Source: Burkholderia anthina
Lineage (GTDB): Bacteria; Pseudomonadota; Gammaproteobacteria; Burkholderiales; Burkholderiaceae
Length of the DNA: 64,000 bases
Reading direction: 5' to 3'
NCBI RefSeq assembly: GCF_902498995.1
Contig: NZ_CABVLY010000024.1
Span: 62,001-126,000 of the forward strand
Shown: piece after piece, positions 1 to 8,548 of the stretch
How the letters are laid out: the number at the start of each line of letters is the position of its first letter
How positions within the stretch are numbered: the first letter of the stretch is position 1
The notes under the pieces: generated by a model
The model's input: only the letters and a program-made list of their open reading frames with translations
The model's database searches: none
What the model was told of the DNA's origin: nothing
Made by a program: the position numbers and the translations under genes

Positions 1-732
1 GTTCTTCGCGGGCATGTCGGGCACGCCGGACGACACCATCCGCGTGATCGCCTGCACCTGGCCGTCGTCGAGCACGCGGCCCGGGTAGAGATCGACGAAC
101 ACGGACGCGCTCGGCGCTTCCTTGTCGCGCACGAACACCGACGGCTTCGGGATCGCGAGATGCACGCGCGCGCCGCGCACGGCGTTGATCGACTCGATCG
201 TGCGTTGCAGCTCGCCTTCGAGCGCGCGCTGGTAGTTCACCTGCTCGGCGAACTGGCTGATGCCGAATTTCTGGTTGTCCATCAGCTCGAAGCCGACCGA
301 GCCGCCCTTGGGCAGGCCCATCGCGGCGAGCTTCAGGCGCGTTTCATGCACCTGGTTCGACGGCACGAGGATCGCGCCGCCGGCGTCGGCGAACTTGTAC
401 GGCACGTTGGCCTGCTGGAGCGCGGTGATGATCGCGCCGCCGTCGCGGTCCGACAGGTTGCTGTACAGCACGCGATAGTCGGGCGCGCGGCTCCACAGCA
501 CGAGCGCGGTGATCACGGCGACCGCGAACGCGACGGCGATCACGAACGGCAGCTTCGGGTTGCCCTTCATCCGCGAGATGCCCGGGATGCGTTCGGCGAA
601 GCCGCCCAACCCGAAGTCCGCGCCAGCGCCGCCCGCTCCCGGCAGCGCGGCGGCCGCGGTGGCGCCTGGCACCGGGCTGGCGAGGCCCGCGCGGGCGTCG
701 GGGTTGATCAGCGAATTGGCCTGCGAATCCAT
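1..732 (-). CDS. fliF: Flagellar M-ring protein FliF (C-terminal part cut off by window edge)
   Basis: FliF builds the MS ring in the inner membrane, the base on which the flagellar rod, C ring and export gate assemble. The leftward frame opens at an ATG at 730-732 and runs 244 codons with no stop to position 1. The visible part has an Ala/Gly/Pro-rich head of about 55 residues, one membrane segment at about residues 61-80, and then the conserved YscJ/FliF ring-building region (RVLYSNLSDRDGGAI, then a stretch with AAMGLPKGGSVGFELMD and later VHLAIPKPSVF). Complete FliF proteins are about 550-600 residues, so more than half lies outside the window. It is divergent from fliE across a 253-bp gap in which I could not define a promoter. 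Confidence 0.93.
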   Translation of the reverse strand, partial: MDSQANSLINPDARAGLASPVPGATAAAALPGAGGAGADFGLGGFAERIPGISRMKGNPKLPFVIAVAFAVAVITALVLWSRAPDYRVLYSNLSDRDGGAIITALQQANVPYKFADAGGAILVPSNQVHETRLKLAAMGLPKGGSVGFELMDNQKFGISQFAEQVNYQRALEGELQRTIESINAVRGARVHLAIPKPSVFVRDKEAPSASVFVDLYPGRVLDDGQVQAITRMVSSGVPDMPAKN

Positions 733-985
733 GCGACGAGTTTCTCCGGAGCGGGACGACTGAGCCGCTCGGACGAGCGGACAGACAATGACACGATGCG
801 ATTATCGTGATCCGGCGGCGCGTCCGATCGACCGAAAAGAGCGGGGTTTCCCCCGTACTTTCGCGGCTTTGGCGTGTGGTGCGCTGCTATCCTTTTTCGC
901 GATCCGGCATGGTGCGCGTCGTGCGGCGCCGGCGGATCGCCCGGTCAGGCCGGGTCTCTTCTCTTAATTCAAGTCTGGGGACAGC

Positions 986-1330
986 ATGACTGCCAACGTC
1001 AGCGGAATCGGATCGGTGTTGCAACAGATGCAGGCGATGGCCGCGCAGGCGTCCGGCGGGGTCACGAGCCCTGCGGCCGCGCTCGCCGGCTCCGGCGCCG
1101 CGACCGCCGGCACGTTCGCGAGCGCGATGAAGGCGTCGCTCGACAAGATCAGCGGCGACCAGCAGCACGCGCTGGGCGAGGCGCAGGCGTTCGAAGTCGG
1201 CGCGCCGAACGTGTCGCTGAACGACGTGATGGTCGACATGCAGAAGGCCAACATCGGCTTCCAGTTCGGGCTCCAGGTCCGCAACAAGCTCGTGAGCGCC
1301 TACAACGACATCATGCAGATGTCGGTGTGA
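986..1330 (+). CDS. fliE: Flagellar hook-basal body complex protein FliE
   Basis: FliE (114 aa) is the small export-apparatus-proximal rod component that joins the MS ring to the proximal rod. The C-terminal part has the family signature: a Leu/Val-rich helix with [19 protein letters not shown] followed by [16 protein letters not shown] at the end. The first 50 residues are Ala/Gly-rich and variable, as usual in this family. Length fits the family (about 100-115 aa). It is divergent from fliF, and a separate sigma-28-like promoter follows before fliS, so fliE and fliS probably belong to different transcriptional classes. Confidence 0.95.
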   Translation: MTANVSGIGSVLQQMQAMAAQASGGVTSPAAALAGSGAATAGTFASAMKASLDKISGDQQHALGEAQAFEVGAPNVSLNDVMVDMQKANIGFQFGLQVRNKLVSAYNDIMQMSV

Positions 1331-1374
1331 CGCGCGCCGGCCGGCCGCGTCGACGGGCCGGCGGCCCGCGCGCC

Positions 1375-1401
1375 TAAAGCTTTTCAATTTCCTTCCGATA
1401 A
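1375..1401 (+). promoter_or_regulatory. Sigma-28 (FliA)-type promoter for fliS-fliT-fliK
   Basis: TAAAGCTT (1375-1382), an 11-bp spacer, then TCCGATAA (1394-1401). This matches the enterobacterial FliA consensus TAAAGTTT-N11-GCCGATAA at 7/8 in each half with exact spacing. It lies about 75 bp before the fliS start. Same architecture as the sites before flgM, ycgR and flgK in this window. Confidence 0.75.
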
Positions 1402-1475
1402 CTGCGGAAGATGGCCGCGTCGTGCAATGCAGGGCGGCGGCCTCCGCATAGCCAACGCATCAAAAGGAGAAGCGC

Positions 1476-1910
1476 ATGTTTTCCCCAGGACACGCTGGAG
1501 CCAGTGCGTACGCGCGTGTCGGCGTCGAGACGGGGGTGATGGGCGCGTCCCCGCACCGGCTGATCGCGATGCTGTACCAGGGCGCGCGGCAGGCCATCGC
1601 GCTCGCGCGCCTGCACTTGCAGCAAGGCAACGTGCCGGCCCGCGGCGAAGCGATCGGCAAGGCGATCGGGATCGTCGAGAGCGGCCTGCAGGCTTCGCTG
1701 AACCGCGACGCGGGCGGCGAGATCGCCACGCGCCTCGACGCGCTGTACGCGTATATCGGCCGGCGCCTGCTGCAGGCCAATGCGGACGCGAGCGATGCGA
1801 TGCTGGTCGAGGCCGACGGGCTGCTCGCGACGCTCGAGGAAGCATGGACGGGCATCGCGCCGGAAGTCGCGCGCATGGCCGCACAACAGGCAGCGGGCGC
1901 GGCGCGATGA
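1476..1910 (+). CDS. fliS: Flagellin-specific export chaperone FliS
   Basis: FliS (144 aa) binds the C-terminal end of flagellin in the cytoplasm, stops premature polymerisation and delivers it to the export gate. The N-terminal portion has the family pattern: an AYARVGVETGVMGASPHRLI-like stretch, then MLYQGARQAIALAR, followed by a four-helix layout. Length is slightly above the usual 125-140 aa because of an Ala-rich tail. The stop codon overlaps the fliT start (ATGA), which suggests coupled translation. The preceding sigma-28-like site at 1375-1401 fits late-class expression. Confidence 0.93.
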   Translation: MFSPGHAGASAYARVGVETGVMGASPHRLIAMLYQGARQAIALARLHLQQGNVPARGEAIGKAIGIVESGLQASLNRDAGGEIATRLDALYAYIGRRLLQANADASDAMLVEADGLLATLEEAWTGIAPEVARMAAQQAAGAAR

Positions 1911-2239
1911 ATCGCAAGGCCGAGTATTTCGCGCGTTACGAGGCGCTCGCGGCCGTGTCGGGCCGGATGCTGTGCGCCGCGCGCGGCGCGGACTGGAGCG
2001 CGCTGCCGGAATTGCAGGCCGAATTCCTGCAACTCGTCGACGGGCTGAAGGAGGCCGATCCGGGCGTCACGCTCGACGAATCGGATCTCGGCCGCAAGCT
2101 CGGCCTGATTCGCCGCATCCTCGCCGACGACGCCGCGATTCGCGATCTCGCGAGCCCGGAAGTCGCGCGGCTGTCCGCGCTGTTCGAGGCGCGGCGCTCG
2201 ACCAAGGTATTGACCGATCTCTACCGCGCACGCGGGTAG
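1907..2239 (+). CDS. fliT: Flagellar chaperone FliT (FliD-cap chaperone)
   Basis: This 110-aa protein starts at the ATG that overlaps the fliS stop. FliT-family proteins are small helical chaperones for the filament cap FliD and, in enterics, regulators of FlhDC. The sequence is a compact all-alpha protein (MNRKAEYFARYEALAAVSGRML, later GRKLGLIRRILADDAAIRDL and a basic C-terminal helix). Sequence conservation in FliT is low. The call rests on length, helical pattern and position directly behind fliS. Confidence 0.8.
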   Translation: MNRKAEYFARYEALAAVSGRMLCAARGADWSALPELQAEFLQLVDGLKEADPGVTLDESDLGRKLGLIRRILADDAAIRDLASPEVARLSALFEARRSTKVLTDLYRARG

Positions 2240-2314
2240 CGTTCGTTGGCCGCGGCCGCGGTTCCCGCGCGCCCGGATTCGCAACGAGGTGGCTGAGGTG
2301 AGCAGGCTCCGATC

Positions 2315-3598
2315 ATGACCGGTATCGACTCCGTTGCGGCCGCCCTGCTGGCGAGCCGTCTCGACAGCCTGCTGACCGGCACCGTGTCGGCGCCCGCCGG
2401 CGGCGGCGCGACCGCGCAGGTCGGCACGCCGGGCACCGGCGCTTCGTCGATGCCGGCGGCGAACGGCTCGCCTGCCGCGCCGCCGGCCTCCGCGCAAACC
2501 GCGCTGTCCGATGTCGCGCTCGTGCTCGATGCGATTTCGCGCGCGGGCGGCGCCGCGACCCCCGTGGTCGCCGGGCGAGCGCCGCTGCTGGCCGATCCCG
2601 CCGTGCTGCTGACCGATCCGGCACCGCCGCCGGCGTTCGGTCCGGCCGCGTCGGCCGCCGCTTCTACCACTTCTGCCGCGATTGCCGCCGCGCCGCCCGT
2701 CGCGGTGCTGCATGCCGCACTCGCGCAGGCCGTGAGCGAAAGCGGCCTCTTCTACGAATCCCATCTCGCGCAATGGCTGGCCGGCCAGCGCCCGCTCGCC
2801 GCGCTGCTGCGCGAACCGCAGGCGCGGCTTGCCGCGCTCGGGCAGGCTGCCGCGGACGGTGCGTCCGACGCGCTCGACGAACTGCTCGCGCCGCGCTCGC
2901 CGCTGCCGGCCGCAGCACGAACCGCCGCGCAGCCGGGCGGCACGATGCCGAACGAACTCGCGCAGAACGCTGCCGCGGGCGCGCGGCAATACACATCGTC
3001 GGGCGCGGCCGGCATGGCCGCCGATCCGCTCGGCGAACACGCCGACGTGCGCTGGACGCCCGCGCGTGCCGAACTGGCCGCTGCTTCGTCCGACCCGCAG
3101 GCGCCGGCCGCGGCTTCCGTGCACCCGGACGCCGTGCCGATCGTCAGGCAGCAGCTCGATGCGCTCGCGACCGACCAGTTCCGCTGGAGCGGCGAGGCAT
3201 GGCCCGGCGCGCGCCTCGACTGGACGATCGAGCCCGACGAACACGGCGGCCGCGCATCGCGCAGCGACGACGCGGGCGACGGCATCGCATGGCGCACGCG
3301 GCTGACGCTGACGTTGCCGTCGCTCGGCACCGTCGATGCGGAACTGGTGTTGAACGGCGCGCAACTCGTCGCGCGGCTGCGCGCGAATTCGACCGGCGCC
3401 GACCGCCTCACACGCAACGAGGCTGCGCTGCGGCAACGGTTCGAGGGATCGGGGCTGCAGCTCGGCGGGCTGTCGATCCGCGCGGTCGACGACGAACCCG
3501 ACGATTTCGACCCGCTGGCCGCACGGGCGGCGTCCGCCGCGTATGCGCGCAGCGCGGCCGCCGGCTCGCCTGATCTCGACGACGACTTGCCGCGATGA
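2315..3598 (+). CDS. fliK: FliK-like flagellar hook-length control protein
   Basis: This is a 427-aa protein with a long Ala/Pro/Gly-rich N-terminal two thirds and a compact C-terminal domain (about residues 290-400: LDWTIEPDEHGG, then TRLTLTLPSLGTVDAELVLNG and LRQRFEGSGLQLGGLSIRAV). That layout is typical of the Flg_hook domain of FliK, the secreted ruler whose C-terminus contacts FlhB to switch export specificity after the hook is complete. Burkholderia genomes usually also carry a FliK gene in the fliFGHIJK operon on the other side of fliF, which this window does not show. This copy may therefore be a second FliK-like protein. It overlaps the next gene, an FlhB C-terminal-domain homologue, by 4 bp. 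Confidence 0.75.
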   Translation: MTGIDSVAAALLASRLDSLLTGTVSAPAGGGATAQVGTPGTGASSMPAANGSPAAPPASAQTALSDVALVLDAISRAGGAATPVVAGRAPLLADPAVLLTDPAPPPAFGPAASAAASTTSAAIAAAPPVAVLHAALAQAVSESGLFYESHLAQWLAGQRPLAALLREPQARLAALGQAAADGASDALDELLAPRSPLPAAARTAAQPGGTMPNELAQNAAAGARQYTSSGAAGMAADPLGEHADVRWTPARAELAAASSDPQAPAAASVHPDAVPIVRQQLDALATDQFRWSGEAWPGARLDWTIEPDEHGGRASRSDDAGDGIAWRTRLTLTLPSLGTVDAELVLNGAQLVARLRANSTGADRLTRNEAALRQRFEGSGLQLGGLSIRAVDDEPDDFDPLAARAASAAYARSAAAGSPDLDDDLPR

Positions 3599-3927
3599 GC
3601 ATGACGTCCCGCAAGCGCGCAGCCGCGCTGGTCTACGATCCGAAAGGCGGCGATGCGGCCCCGCGCGTGGTCGCGAAGGGCTATGGGCTGCTCGCGGAGA
3701 TGATCGTCGCCCGCGCGCACGATGCAGGGCTGTACGTGCATACGGCGCCGGAGATGGTGTCGTTGCTGATGCAGGTCGATCTCGACGACCGGATTCCGCC
3801 GCAGCTTTATCAGGCCGTCGCGGATCTGCTCGCGTGGCTGTATTCGCTCGATCGCACCGAGGCCGGCCCCGAGGCCGAGCAGGGTGACGCCGCGCCACGC
3901 TTTCCGCTGCCGCCGCTACGCCGCTGA
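3595..3927 (+). CDS. Orphan FlhB cytoplasmic-domain homologue (FhlB/YlqH-like)
   Basis: This 110-aa protein aligns with the last part of the FlhB export-switch domain: AALVYDPKGGDAAPRVVAKGYGLLAEMI, then a variable section, then IPPQLYQAVADLLAWLYSL. It begins almost exactly where FlhB has its autocleavage motif NPTH, and it lacks that motif and all membrane helices. Short FlhB-C homologues of this kind (FhlB in Helicobacter, YlqH in Bacillus) are known to partly replace the cleaved FlhB fragment. The start ATG overlaps the fliK stop, so the two are probably co-translated, consistent with a FliK-FlhB contact. Confidence 0.85.
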   Translation: MSMTSRKRAAALVYDPKGGDAAPRVVAKGYGLLAEMIVARAHDAGLYVHTAPEMVSLLMQVDLDDRIPPQLYQAVADLLAWLYSLDRTEAGPEAEQGDAAPRFPLPPLRR

Positions 3928-4109
3928 GCGCCTGGCGCAGCCCGATTTCTTGCGAAATGCTGTCTTTGTCTTTCGCGATGATTTCGTCGACATCTCGCTT
4001 TTATTTTTCTCGATTGATGCGCAAATGTCGCGCTTCATCGGCTATCGCCGGATTTTTTCGCCCGCCTGGGTCGCCCTGGCGGATTGAGCGCCGCCGCAGT
4101 TTATGTAAT

Positions 4110-4128
4110 GATATCCATTCTCATTTTC
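4110..4128. promoter_or_regulatory. Fur-box-like operator upstream of the PepSY gene
   Basis: Read on the minus strand, this 19-bp stretch matches the Fur consensus GATAATGATAATCATTATC at 14 of 19 positions (GAAAATGAGAAT followed by GGATATC). It lies in an AT-rich patch about 67-85 bp before the PepSY gene start, a normal place for a Fur operator. Iron repression is an inference from this match. Confidence 0.55.
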
Positions 4129-4194
4129 ATGCTGCCCGGGCGACGCGCGATTTCCGTGCGCCGCCCGTTGCTTTGGACGAATGGAAGCTTTTGC

Positions 4195-4914
4195 GTGAAC
4201 GCGCCCGAAACGATCGCCCCGCCGCAGGCGGGCATTACCGTGCTGCATCCGGCCGCACGCCCGCTGACCGACGACGAACTGGCTGCCCGCCGCCGGCGTT
4301 CGCGCCGCGCGACCTTCATCAAATGGCTGCGCAAGGTGCACGGCTGGGTCGGGCTATGGGGCGCGGTGCTCGGGCTGCTGTTCGGCGTGACGGGCGTGCT
4401 GCTCAATCACCGCGCGCCGCCGCTGAAGATTTCGACCGGCGAGCCGCAGGTCGAGCAGATGCAGATCGCGTTGCCGGACCCGGTGCCGAAGTCGCCCGCC
4501 GCGATGACGAAGTGGCTGCAGCACGAGCTGCACTTCGACGGCCGCCCGGGGCGCATGCGCAAGGAGCCGGCGCAACCGGTCGCGTGGGGCGACAAGCGCG
4601 TGATGCAGCCGGAGCACTGGCAGATGGGCCTGTTCGGGCCGCACCAGAACCTGCAGGCCGAATACTGGGTGGGTAACGGCTACGTGTCGGTGAAGCGCAC
4701 CGGCAACACGTTCCTGACGACGCTGAACAACCTGCATCGCGGCGTCGGGATGAACCTCGGCTGGGTGCTGCTGATGGACACGATCGCGGGGTCGCTGATC
4801 CTGTTGTCGCTGACGGGCGTGCTGCTGTGGACGGAGCTGAACAAGCGTCGCACGGTGGGCGTCGTGCTGGTGGCCGGCTCGGTCGCGGCGGCGCTCGCCG
4901 CGGGCCTCGCCTGA
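4195..4914 (+). CDS. PepSY-associated membrane protein
   Basis: PepSY-TM proteins sit in the inner membrane and are often found beside siderophore receptors or ferric-reductase-type genes. The sequence (239 aa from the GTG start) has a membrane anchor (WVGLWGAVLGLLFGVTGVLLNHR), a periplasmic segment with HWQMGLFGPHQNLQAEYWVGNGYVSV, a conserved LNNLHRG motif and two further hydrophobic segments (LLMDTIAGSLILLSLTGVLLW and an Ala/Val-rich C-terminal helix). The frame extends upstream to a TTG at 4084. I chose GTG 4195 because GGAAG sits 7 bp ahead and because the upstream part covers the Fur-like site. That site suggests iron-regulated expression. No receptor gene is adjacent, so its partner is unknown. 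Confidence 0.8.
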   Translation: MNAPETIAPPQAGITVLHPAARPLTDDELAARRRRSRRATFIKWLRKVHGWVGLWGAVLGLLFGVTGVLLNHRAPPLKISTGEPQVEQMQIALPDPVPKSPAAMTKWLQHELHFDGRPGRMRKEPAQPVAWGDKRVMQPEHWQMGLFGPHQNLQAEYWVGNGYVSVKRTGNTFLTTLNNLHRGVGMNLGWVLLMDTIAGSLILLSLTGVLLWTELNKRRTVGVVLVAGSVAAALAAGLA

Positions 4915-5000
4915 TTCGCTCGCGGCATGAGTCGCGCCGGCTTGCCGCCGGCGCGTAGCGCGCGTCCGGCGGCGCGGCGGCAAGCCGGCGCCGGCCGGGC

Positions 5001-6026
5001 TCAGAGGCCGCAGGTCGCGCCGTTGCTGGCCGCGATCTCGCGCGCGGCTTTCGCGCCCTCGACCTGCAGGATCGTCGGCAGCGACACGTTGTTCTTCGCG
5101 GCCGTCACCTCGGCGAGGATCGAGATCGCGATTTCCGGTGGCGTGCGGCTGCCGATGTAGATGCCGGCCGGCCCGTGCAGCCGCGCGAGTTCCACGTCGT
5201 TCAGGTCGAATTCGAGCAGCCGCTCGCGCCGCGCCGCGTTGTTGCGCCGCGAGCCGAGCGCGCCGACGTAGAACGCGGGCGTCTTCAGCGCCTCCATCAG
5301 CGCGAGATCGTCGAGTTTCGGGTCGTGCGTGAGCGCGATCACGGCCGAACGCGCATCCAGCTTCATGTCGAGCACCGTATCGTCGGGCATCGTATGCACG
5401 ACGCGCGTGCCGGGCACGTCCCACGCATCCGTGTATTCCTCGCGCGGGTCGCACACCGTCACCTGGTAGTCGAGCCCGACCGCGATCTGGCACAGATAGC
5501 GCGACAACTGCCCCGCGCCGATCACGAGCATCCGGTAGCGTGGCCCGTGGATCGTCACGAGCCGCTCGCCGTCGAACGCGAGGCCGTCGGCCGCCTGCGC
5601 GGGCGACAGCGATGCGCGGCCGGTCGCGAGCGTCATCGTGCGCGTGACGAGGCGGCCGGCTTCCACTTCCGCGCAGAGCGCGGCGATCCCGCTGTCGCGC
5701 GTGAGCGGCTCGAGCACGAGCTGGATCGTGCCGCCGCACGGCAGCCCGAAACGGTGCGCCTCTTCGGCCGTCACGCCGTACTTGACGGCTTCCGGGCGCG
5801 CGTCGGCCGCGATGCCGCTCGCATGCACGCGGGCGATCAGGTCATCCTCGATGCACCCGCCGGACACGGAACCGACCACGAGCCCGTCCTCGCGCACCGC
5901 GAGCATCGCGCCCTCGGGGCGCGGCGACGAACCCCACGTCTTCACGACCGTCACGAGCAGCACGCGGCGTCCTTCGTCGAGCCAGCGCGCGCTCGACTTC
6001 AACACGTCGAGATCCACACTTTCCAT
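5001..6026 (-). CDS. XdhC/CoxI family protein (molybdoenzyme maturation)
   Basis: This is a 341-aa cytoplasmic protein. XdhC-type proteins bind molybdenum cofactor, protect it for sulfuration and insert it into xanthine dehydrogenase-like enzymes. Visible parts are an N-terminal XdhC_CoxI domain (VLLVTVVKTWGSSPRPEGAM, GSVSGGCIEDDL), a linker, and a C-terminal Rossmann domain (MLVIGAGQLSRYLCQIA, then VIALTHDPKLDDLALMEAL and YVGALGSRRN). I prefer the ATG at 6026 over the one at 6053 because GAGG lies 8 bp before it. No xanthine dehydrogenase subunit genes are adjacent, so the client enzyme must be encoded elsewhere. Confidence 0.9.
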   Translation of the reverse strand: MESVDLDVLKSSARWLDEGRRVLLVTVVKTWGSSPRPEGAMLAVREDGLVVGSVSGGCIEDDLIARVHASGIAADARPEAVKYGVTAEEAHRFGLPCGGTIQLVLEPLTRDSGIAALCAEVEAGRLVTRTMTLATGRASLSPAQAADGLAFDGERLVTIHGPRYRMLVIGAGQLSRYLCQIAVGLDYQVTVCDPREEYTDAWDVPGTRVVHTMPDDTVLDMKLDARSAVIALTHDPKLDDLALMEALKTPAFYVGALGSRRNNAARRERLLEFDLNDVELARLHGPAGIYIGSRTPPEIAISILAEVTAAKNNVSLPTILQVEGAKAAREIAASNGATCGL

Positions 6027-6251
6027 CGTCGTTACCTCATTGATTGGCCGCATTATGAACCGCCTGCCGCGGCCCTGCTTGCGGTGCGCCGGCGCGCGGA
6101 TGTCGGCCGCCGGGGAGCGGGCGGCGGCGGTTCGGACGGCCGGTCCGGCCTGCGCGGGCGGGCAGTGCGCCGCGCCGGAAAAGCAAACGGCGCGCCCGCG
6201 AGGCGGGTGCGCCGTGTCGGGCGGGGCGACGCAGCGCGCCGCCGCCGGGCG

Positions 6252-7652
6252 TCAGTCCGCGTGGCCGCGGGCGAGCTTCGAGTTGTGTCGCGAATACAGG
6301 AAGTAGATCACGAGGCCGATCACGAGCCAGATGCCGAACGCGGCCCACGTGACGGGCTGCAGGTTCAGCATCAGGAACAGGCATGCGCCGACCGCGAGGA
6401 TCGGCACCACCGGCACGCCCGGGCAGCGGAACGCGCGCGGCAGGTCCGGATGCGTGTGGCGCAGCACGAGCACCGCGATCGACACCATCGAGAACGCGGC
6501 GAGCGTGCCGATGTTGATCAGCTCGGCGAGCACGTTGAGCGGCACGAGGGCGGCGATCAGGCCGAAGAACAGGCCCACGAGCCAGGTCGTCAGGAACGGC
6601 GTCGCGTAGCGCGGATGCACGCGCGACAGCGTCGCCGGCAGCAGCCCGTCGCGCGACATCGCGAAGATGATCCGCGTCTGGCCGTAGCTCATCACGAGGA
6701 TCACGGTCAGCATGCCGAGCACCGCGCCGAGATCGATGAAGCCCGCGACCCACTTCTCGCCGGCGATCTGCAGCGCATACGAGATCGGGTGAGACACGTT
6801 CGCGTACTGGGCCGACGGCACGATGCCGGTCGCGATCGCGGCAACCGTCACGTACAGCACCGCGCACACCGCGAGCGACGCGATGATGCCGATCGGCAGG
6901 TCGCGCTTCGGATTCTTCACCTCTTCGGCCGCCGACGACACCGCATCGAAGCCGATGAACGCGAAGAACATCACGGCCGCCGCGCCGAACACGCCGTTCC
7001 AGCCGTGCGGCATGAACGGCTTCCAGTTCGCGGGCGTCACGTGGAACACGCCGACCGCGATCACGAGCAGCACCACCGACACCTTGATGAACACCATGAT
7101 GTTGTTGATGCGGGTCGACTCGCGGATGCCGATCGACAGCAGCGTCGTGATCACCAGCATCACGAGGAACGCGGGCAGGTTGAACCACGTGACGACGCCG
7201 GGCATCGCGCCGGGGGCGGCGGTCAGCACGGTCGGCAGCGTGAGCCCGAAGCCCTGCAGCAGCGACTGCAGGTAGCCCGACCAGCCGACCGACACGGCCG
7301 ATGCCGCGAGGCCGTACTCGAGCATCAGGTCCCAGCCGATGATCCACGCGACGAGTTCGCCGAGCGTGGCGTACGAATACGTGTAGATCGAGCCCGCGAC
7401 GGGGATCGTCGACGCGAACTCGGCGTACGACAGCGCCGCGAGCCCGCACGCGATCGCGGCGATCACGAACGACAGCATCAGCGCGGGACCGGCCTGCACG
7501 GCGCCGGTGCCGGTCAGCACGAAGATGCCGGTGCCGATGATCGCGCCGATGCCGAGGAAGGTCAGGTCGATCGCGCCGAGCGCTTTCTTGAGCCCGGCGC
7601 CGTGCGCGCCGGCGATCATGCGATCGACGTTTTTCTTGCGGAAGAGGGACAT
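6252..7652 (-). CDS. APC-family amino-acid permease
   Basis: This 466-aa inner-membrane protein has about 12 hydrophobic segments and the APC/cationic amino-acid transporter hallmarks: ALGAIDLTFLGIGAIIGTGIF in the first helix, LSYAEFASTIPVAGSIYTYSY, and FFAFIGFDAVSSAAEEVKNPKRDLP before helix 7. Those features resemble the YhdG/CAT-like branch that moves cationic or neutral amino acids by proton symport. Substrate cannot be fixed from sequence. It is a single gene read leftward, with no partner in the same operon. Confidence 0.92.
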   Translation of the reverse strand: MSLFRKKNVDRMIAGAHGAGLKKALGAIDLTFLGIGAIIGTGIFVLTGTGAVQAGPALMLSFVIAAIACGLAALSYAEFASTIPVAGSIYTYSYATLGELVAWIIGWDLMLEYGLAASAVSVGWSGYLQSLLQGFGLTLPTVLTAAPGAMPGVVTWFNLPAFLVMLVITTLLSIGIRESTRINNIMVFIKVSVVLLVIAVGVFHVTPANWKPFMPHGWNGVFGAAAVMFFAFIGFDAVSSAAEEVKNPKRDLPIGIIASLAVCAVLYVTVAAIATGIVPSAQYANVSHPISYALQIAGEKWVAGFIDLGAVLGMLTVILVMSYGQTRIIFAMSRDGLLPATLSRVHPRYATPFLTTWLVGLFFGLIAALVPLNVLAELINIGTLAAFSMVSIAVLVLRHTHPDLPRAFRCPGVPVVPILAVGACLFLMLNLQPVTWAAFGIWLVIGLVIYFLYSRHNSKLARGHAD

Positions 7653-7884
7653 TGCGATGGATCGATCGCCAGCGCGCGCGAACGCGGGGCGCTGACTGAG
7701 TGAAAACCCGTAATTTTAGCCGATTTGGCGCGAAAGACCCGCTGCGACGCAGCGGCACGGCACGGAATCGTCAGATAAAACAAGCGGTTGCGCGCAACGC
7801 GCGGCGGCCGGAGCGATGCGGTTGCGGCGGCCAAGCGGGCGATGAGGGCGAGACAGGCGATGCGAAGGCGTGCGGTTCGGCGCG

Positions 7885-8541
7885 TCAGGCGCCCGACGCG
7901 GGCGCCATGTCGACGAGCTGGTTGCTCATCACGTAGAACGTGAGTTCCGCGTTGTTCGACAGCCGCATCTTCTCGAGCAGCCGCGACCGGTACACGCTGA
8001 CCGTCTTCACCGACAGCGACAGCGTGTTCGCGATGTCGGTGAGCCGTTTGCCCGACGCGAGCATGCAGAGCGTCTGGTATTCGCGGTCGGACAGCTTCTC
8101 GTGCGGCAGCGGCTCGTTCTCGAACGACACGTATTCGGCGAGCGCCTCGGCCATCGCCGGGCTCACGTACTTGCGGCCCGCGGCGACCTGCTGGATCGCG
8201 CCGATCATCTGCGCGGCGTTCACCGTCTTCGACAGGTAGCCGGCCGCGCCGGCCTTCAGCGCGCGCACCGCGTACTGATCCTCGCGGTACATCGAGAACA
8301 TCAGCACCGGCGTGCCCGGCAGCTTGCGCTTGATGCGCTTGAGCACCTCGATGCCGTTCGTGTCGGGCAGCGAGATGTCGAGCAGGACCACGTCGAACGT
8401 CTGCCGGTCGACGGCGGCCACCGCGTCGCTGCCGTTGTCGGCCTCGACCACGTCGCGCGCGACGCCGCGATCGATCAACAGGTGGCGGATGCCTTGCCGG
8501 ACGATCGCATGATCGTCCACGAGCAGAATGTTCAGGCTCAT
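7885..8541 (-). CDS. NarL/FixJ-family response regulator
   Basis: This 218-aa cytoplasmic regulator has a receiver domain (residues 1 to about 120, with acidic pair D9-D10, phospho-acceptor D55 in VVLLDISLPD and K105) followed by a LuxR-type helix-turn-helix (about 150-212: LSDREYQTLCMLASGKRLTDIANTL then SVKTVSVYRSRLLEKM). The start at 8541 has GAGG 5 bp upstream, so the longer open frame to 8742 is not used. It is only 7 bp downstream of the histidine kinase gene and is surely its partner. The targets are unknown. Repeated GTAAC/GTTAC motifs upstream of the kinase could be autoregulatory sites. Confidence 0.93.
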   Translation of the reverse strand: MSLNILLVDDHAIVRQGIRHLLIDRGVARDVVEADNGSDAVAAVDRQTFDVVLLDISLPDTNGIEVLKRIKRKLPGTPVLMFSMYREDQYAVRALKAGAAGYLSKTVNAAQMIGAIQQVAAGRKYVSPAMAEALAEYVSFENEPLPHEKLSDREYQTLCMLASGKRLTDIANTLSLSVKTVSVYRSRLLEKMRLSNNAELTFYVMSNQLVDMAPASGA

Positions 8542-8548
8542 GACGACC

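Noticed and set aside
733-985. Sigma-28 or sigma-70 promoter between fliF and fliE
   Set aside because: I looked for TAAA-N15-GCCG and TTGACA/TATAAT patterns and found none with acceptable spacing and match.
1460-3898. 812-codon minus-strand frame
   Set aside because: Antisense to fliS-fliT-fliK, where all five products have strong flagellar matches on the other strand.
6026-6053. Upstream in-frame start for the XdhC-family gene
   Set aside because: The ATG at 6026 has a Shine-Dalgarno at the right distance; the one at 6053 does not.
5175-7703. 842-codon plus-strand frame
   Set aside because: Antisense to the XdhC and permease genes; composed largely of Arg, His and Glu with no domain.
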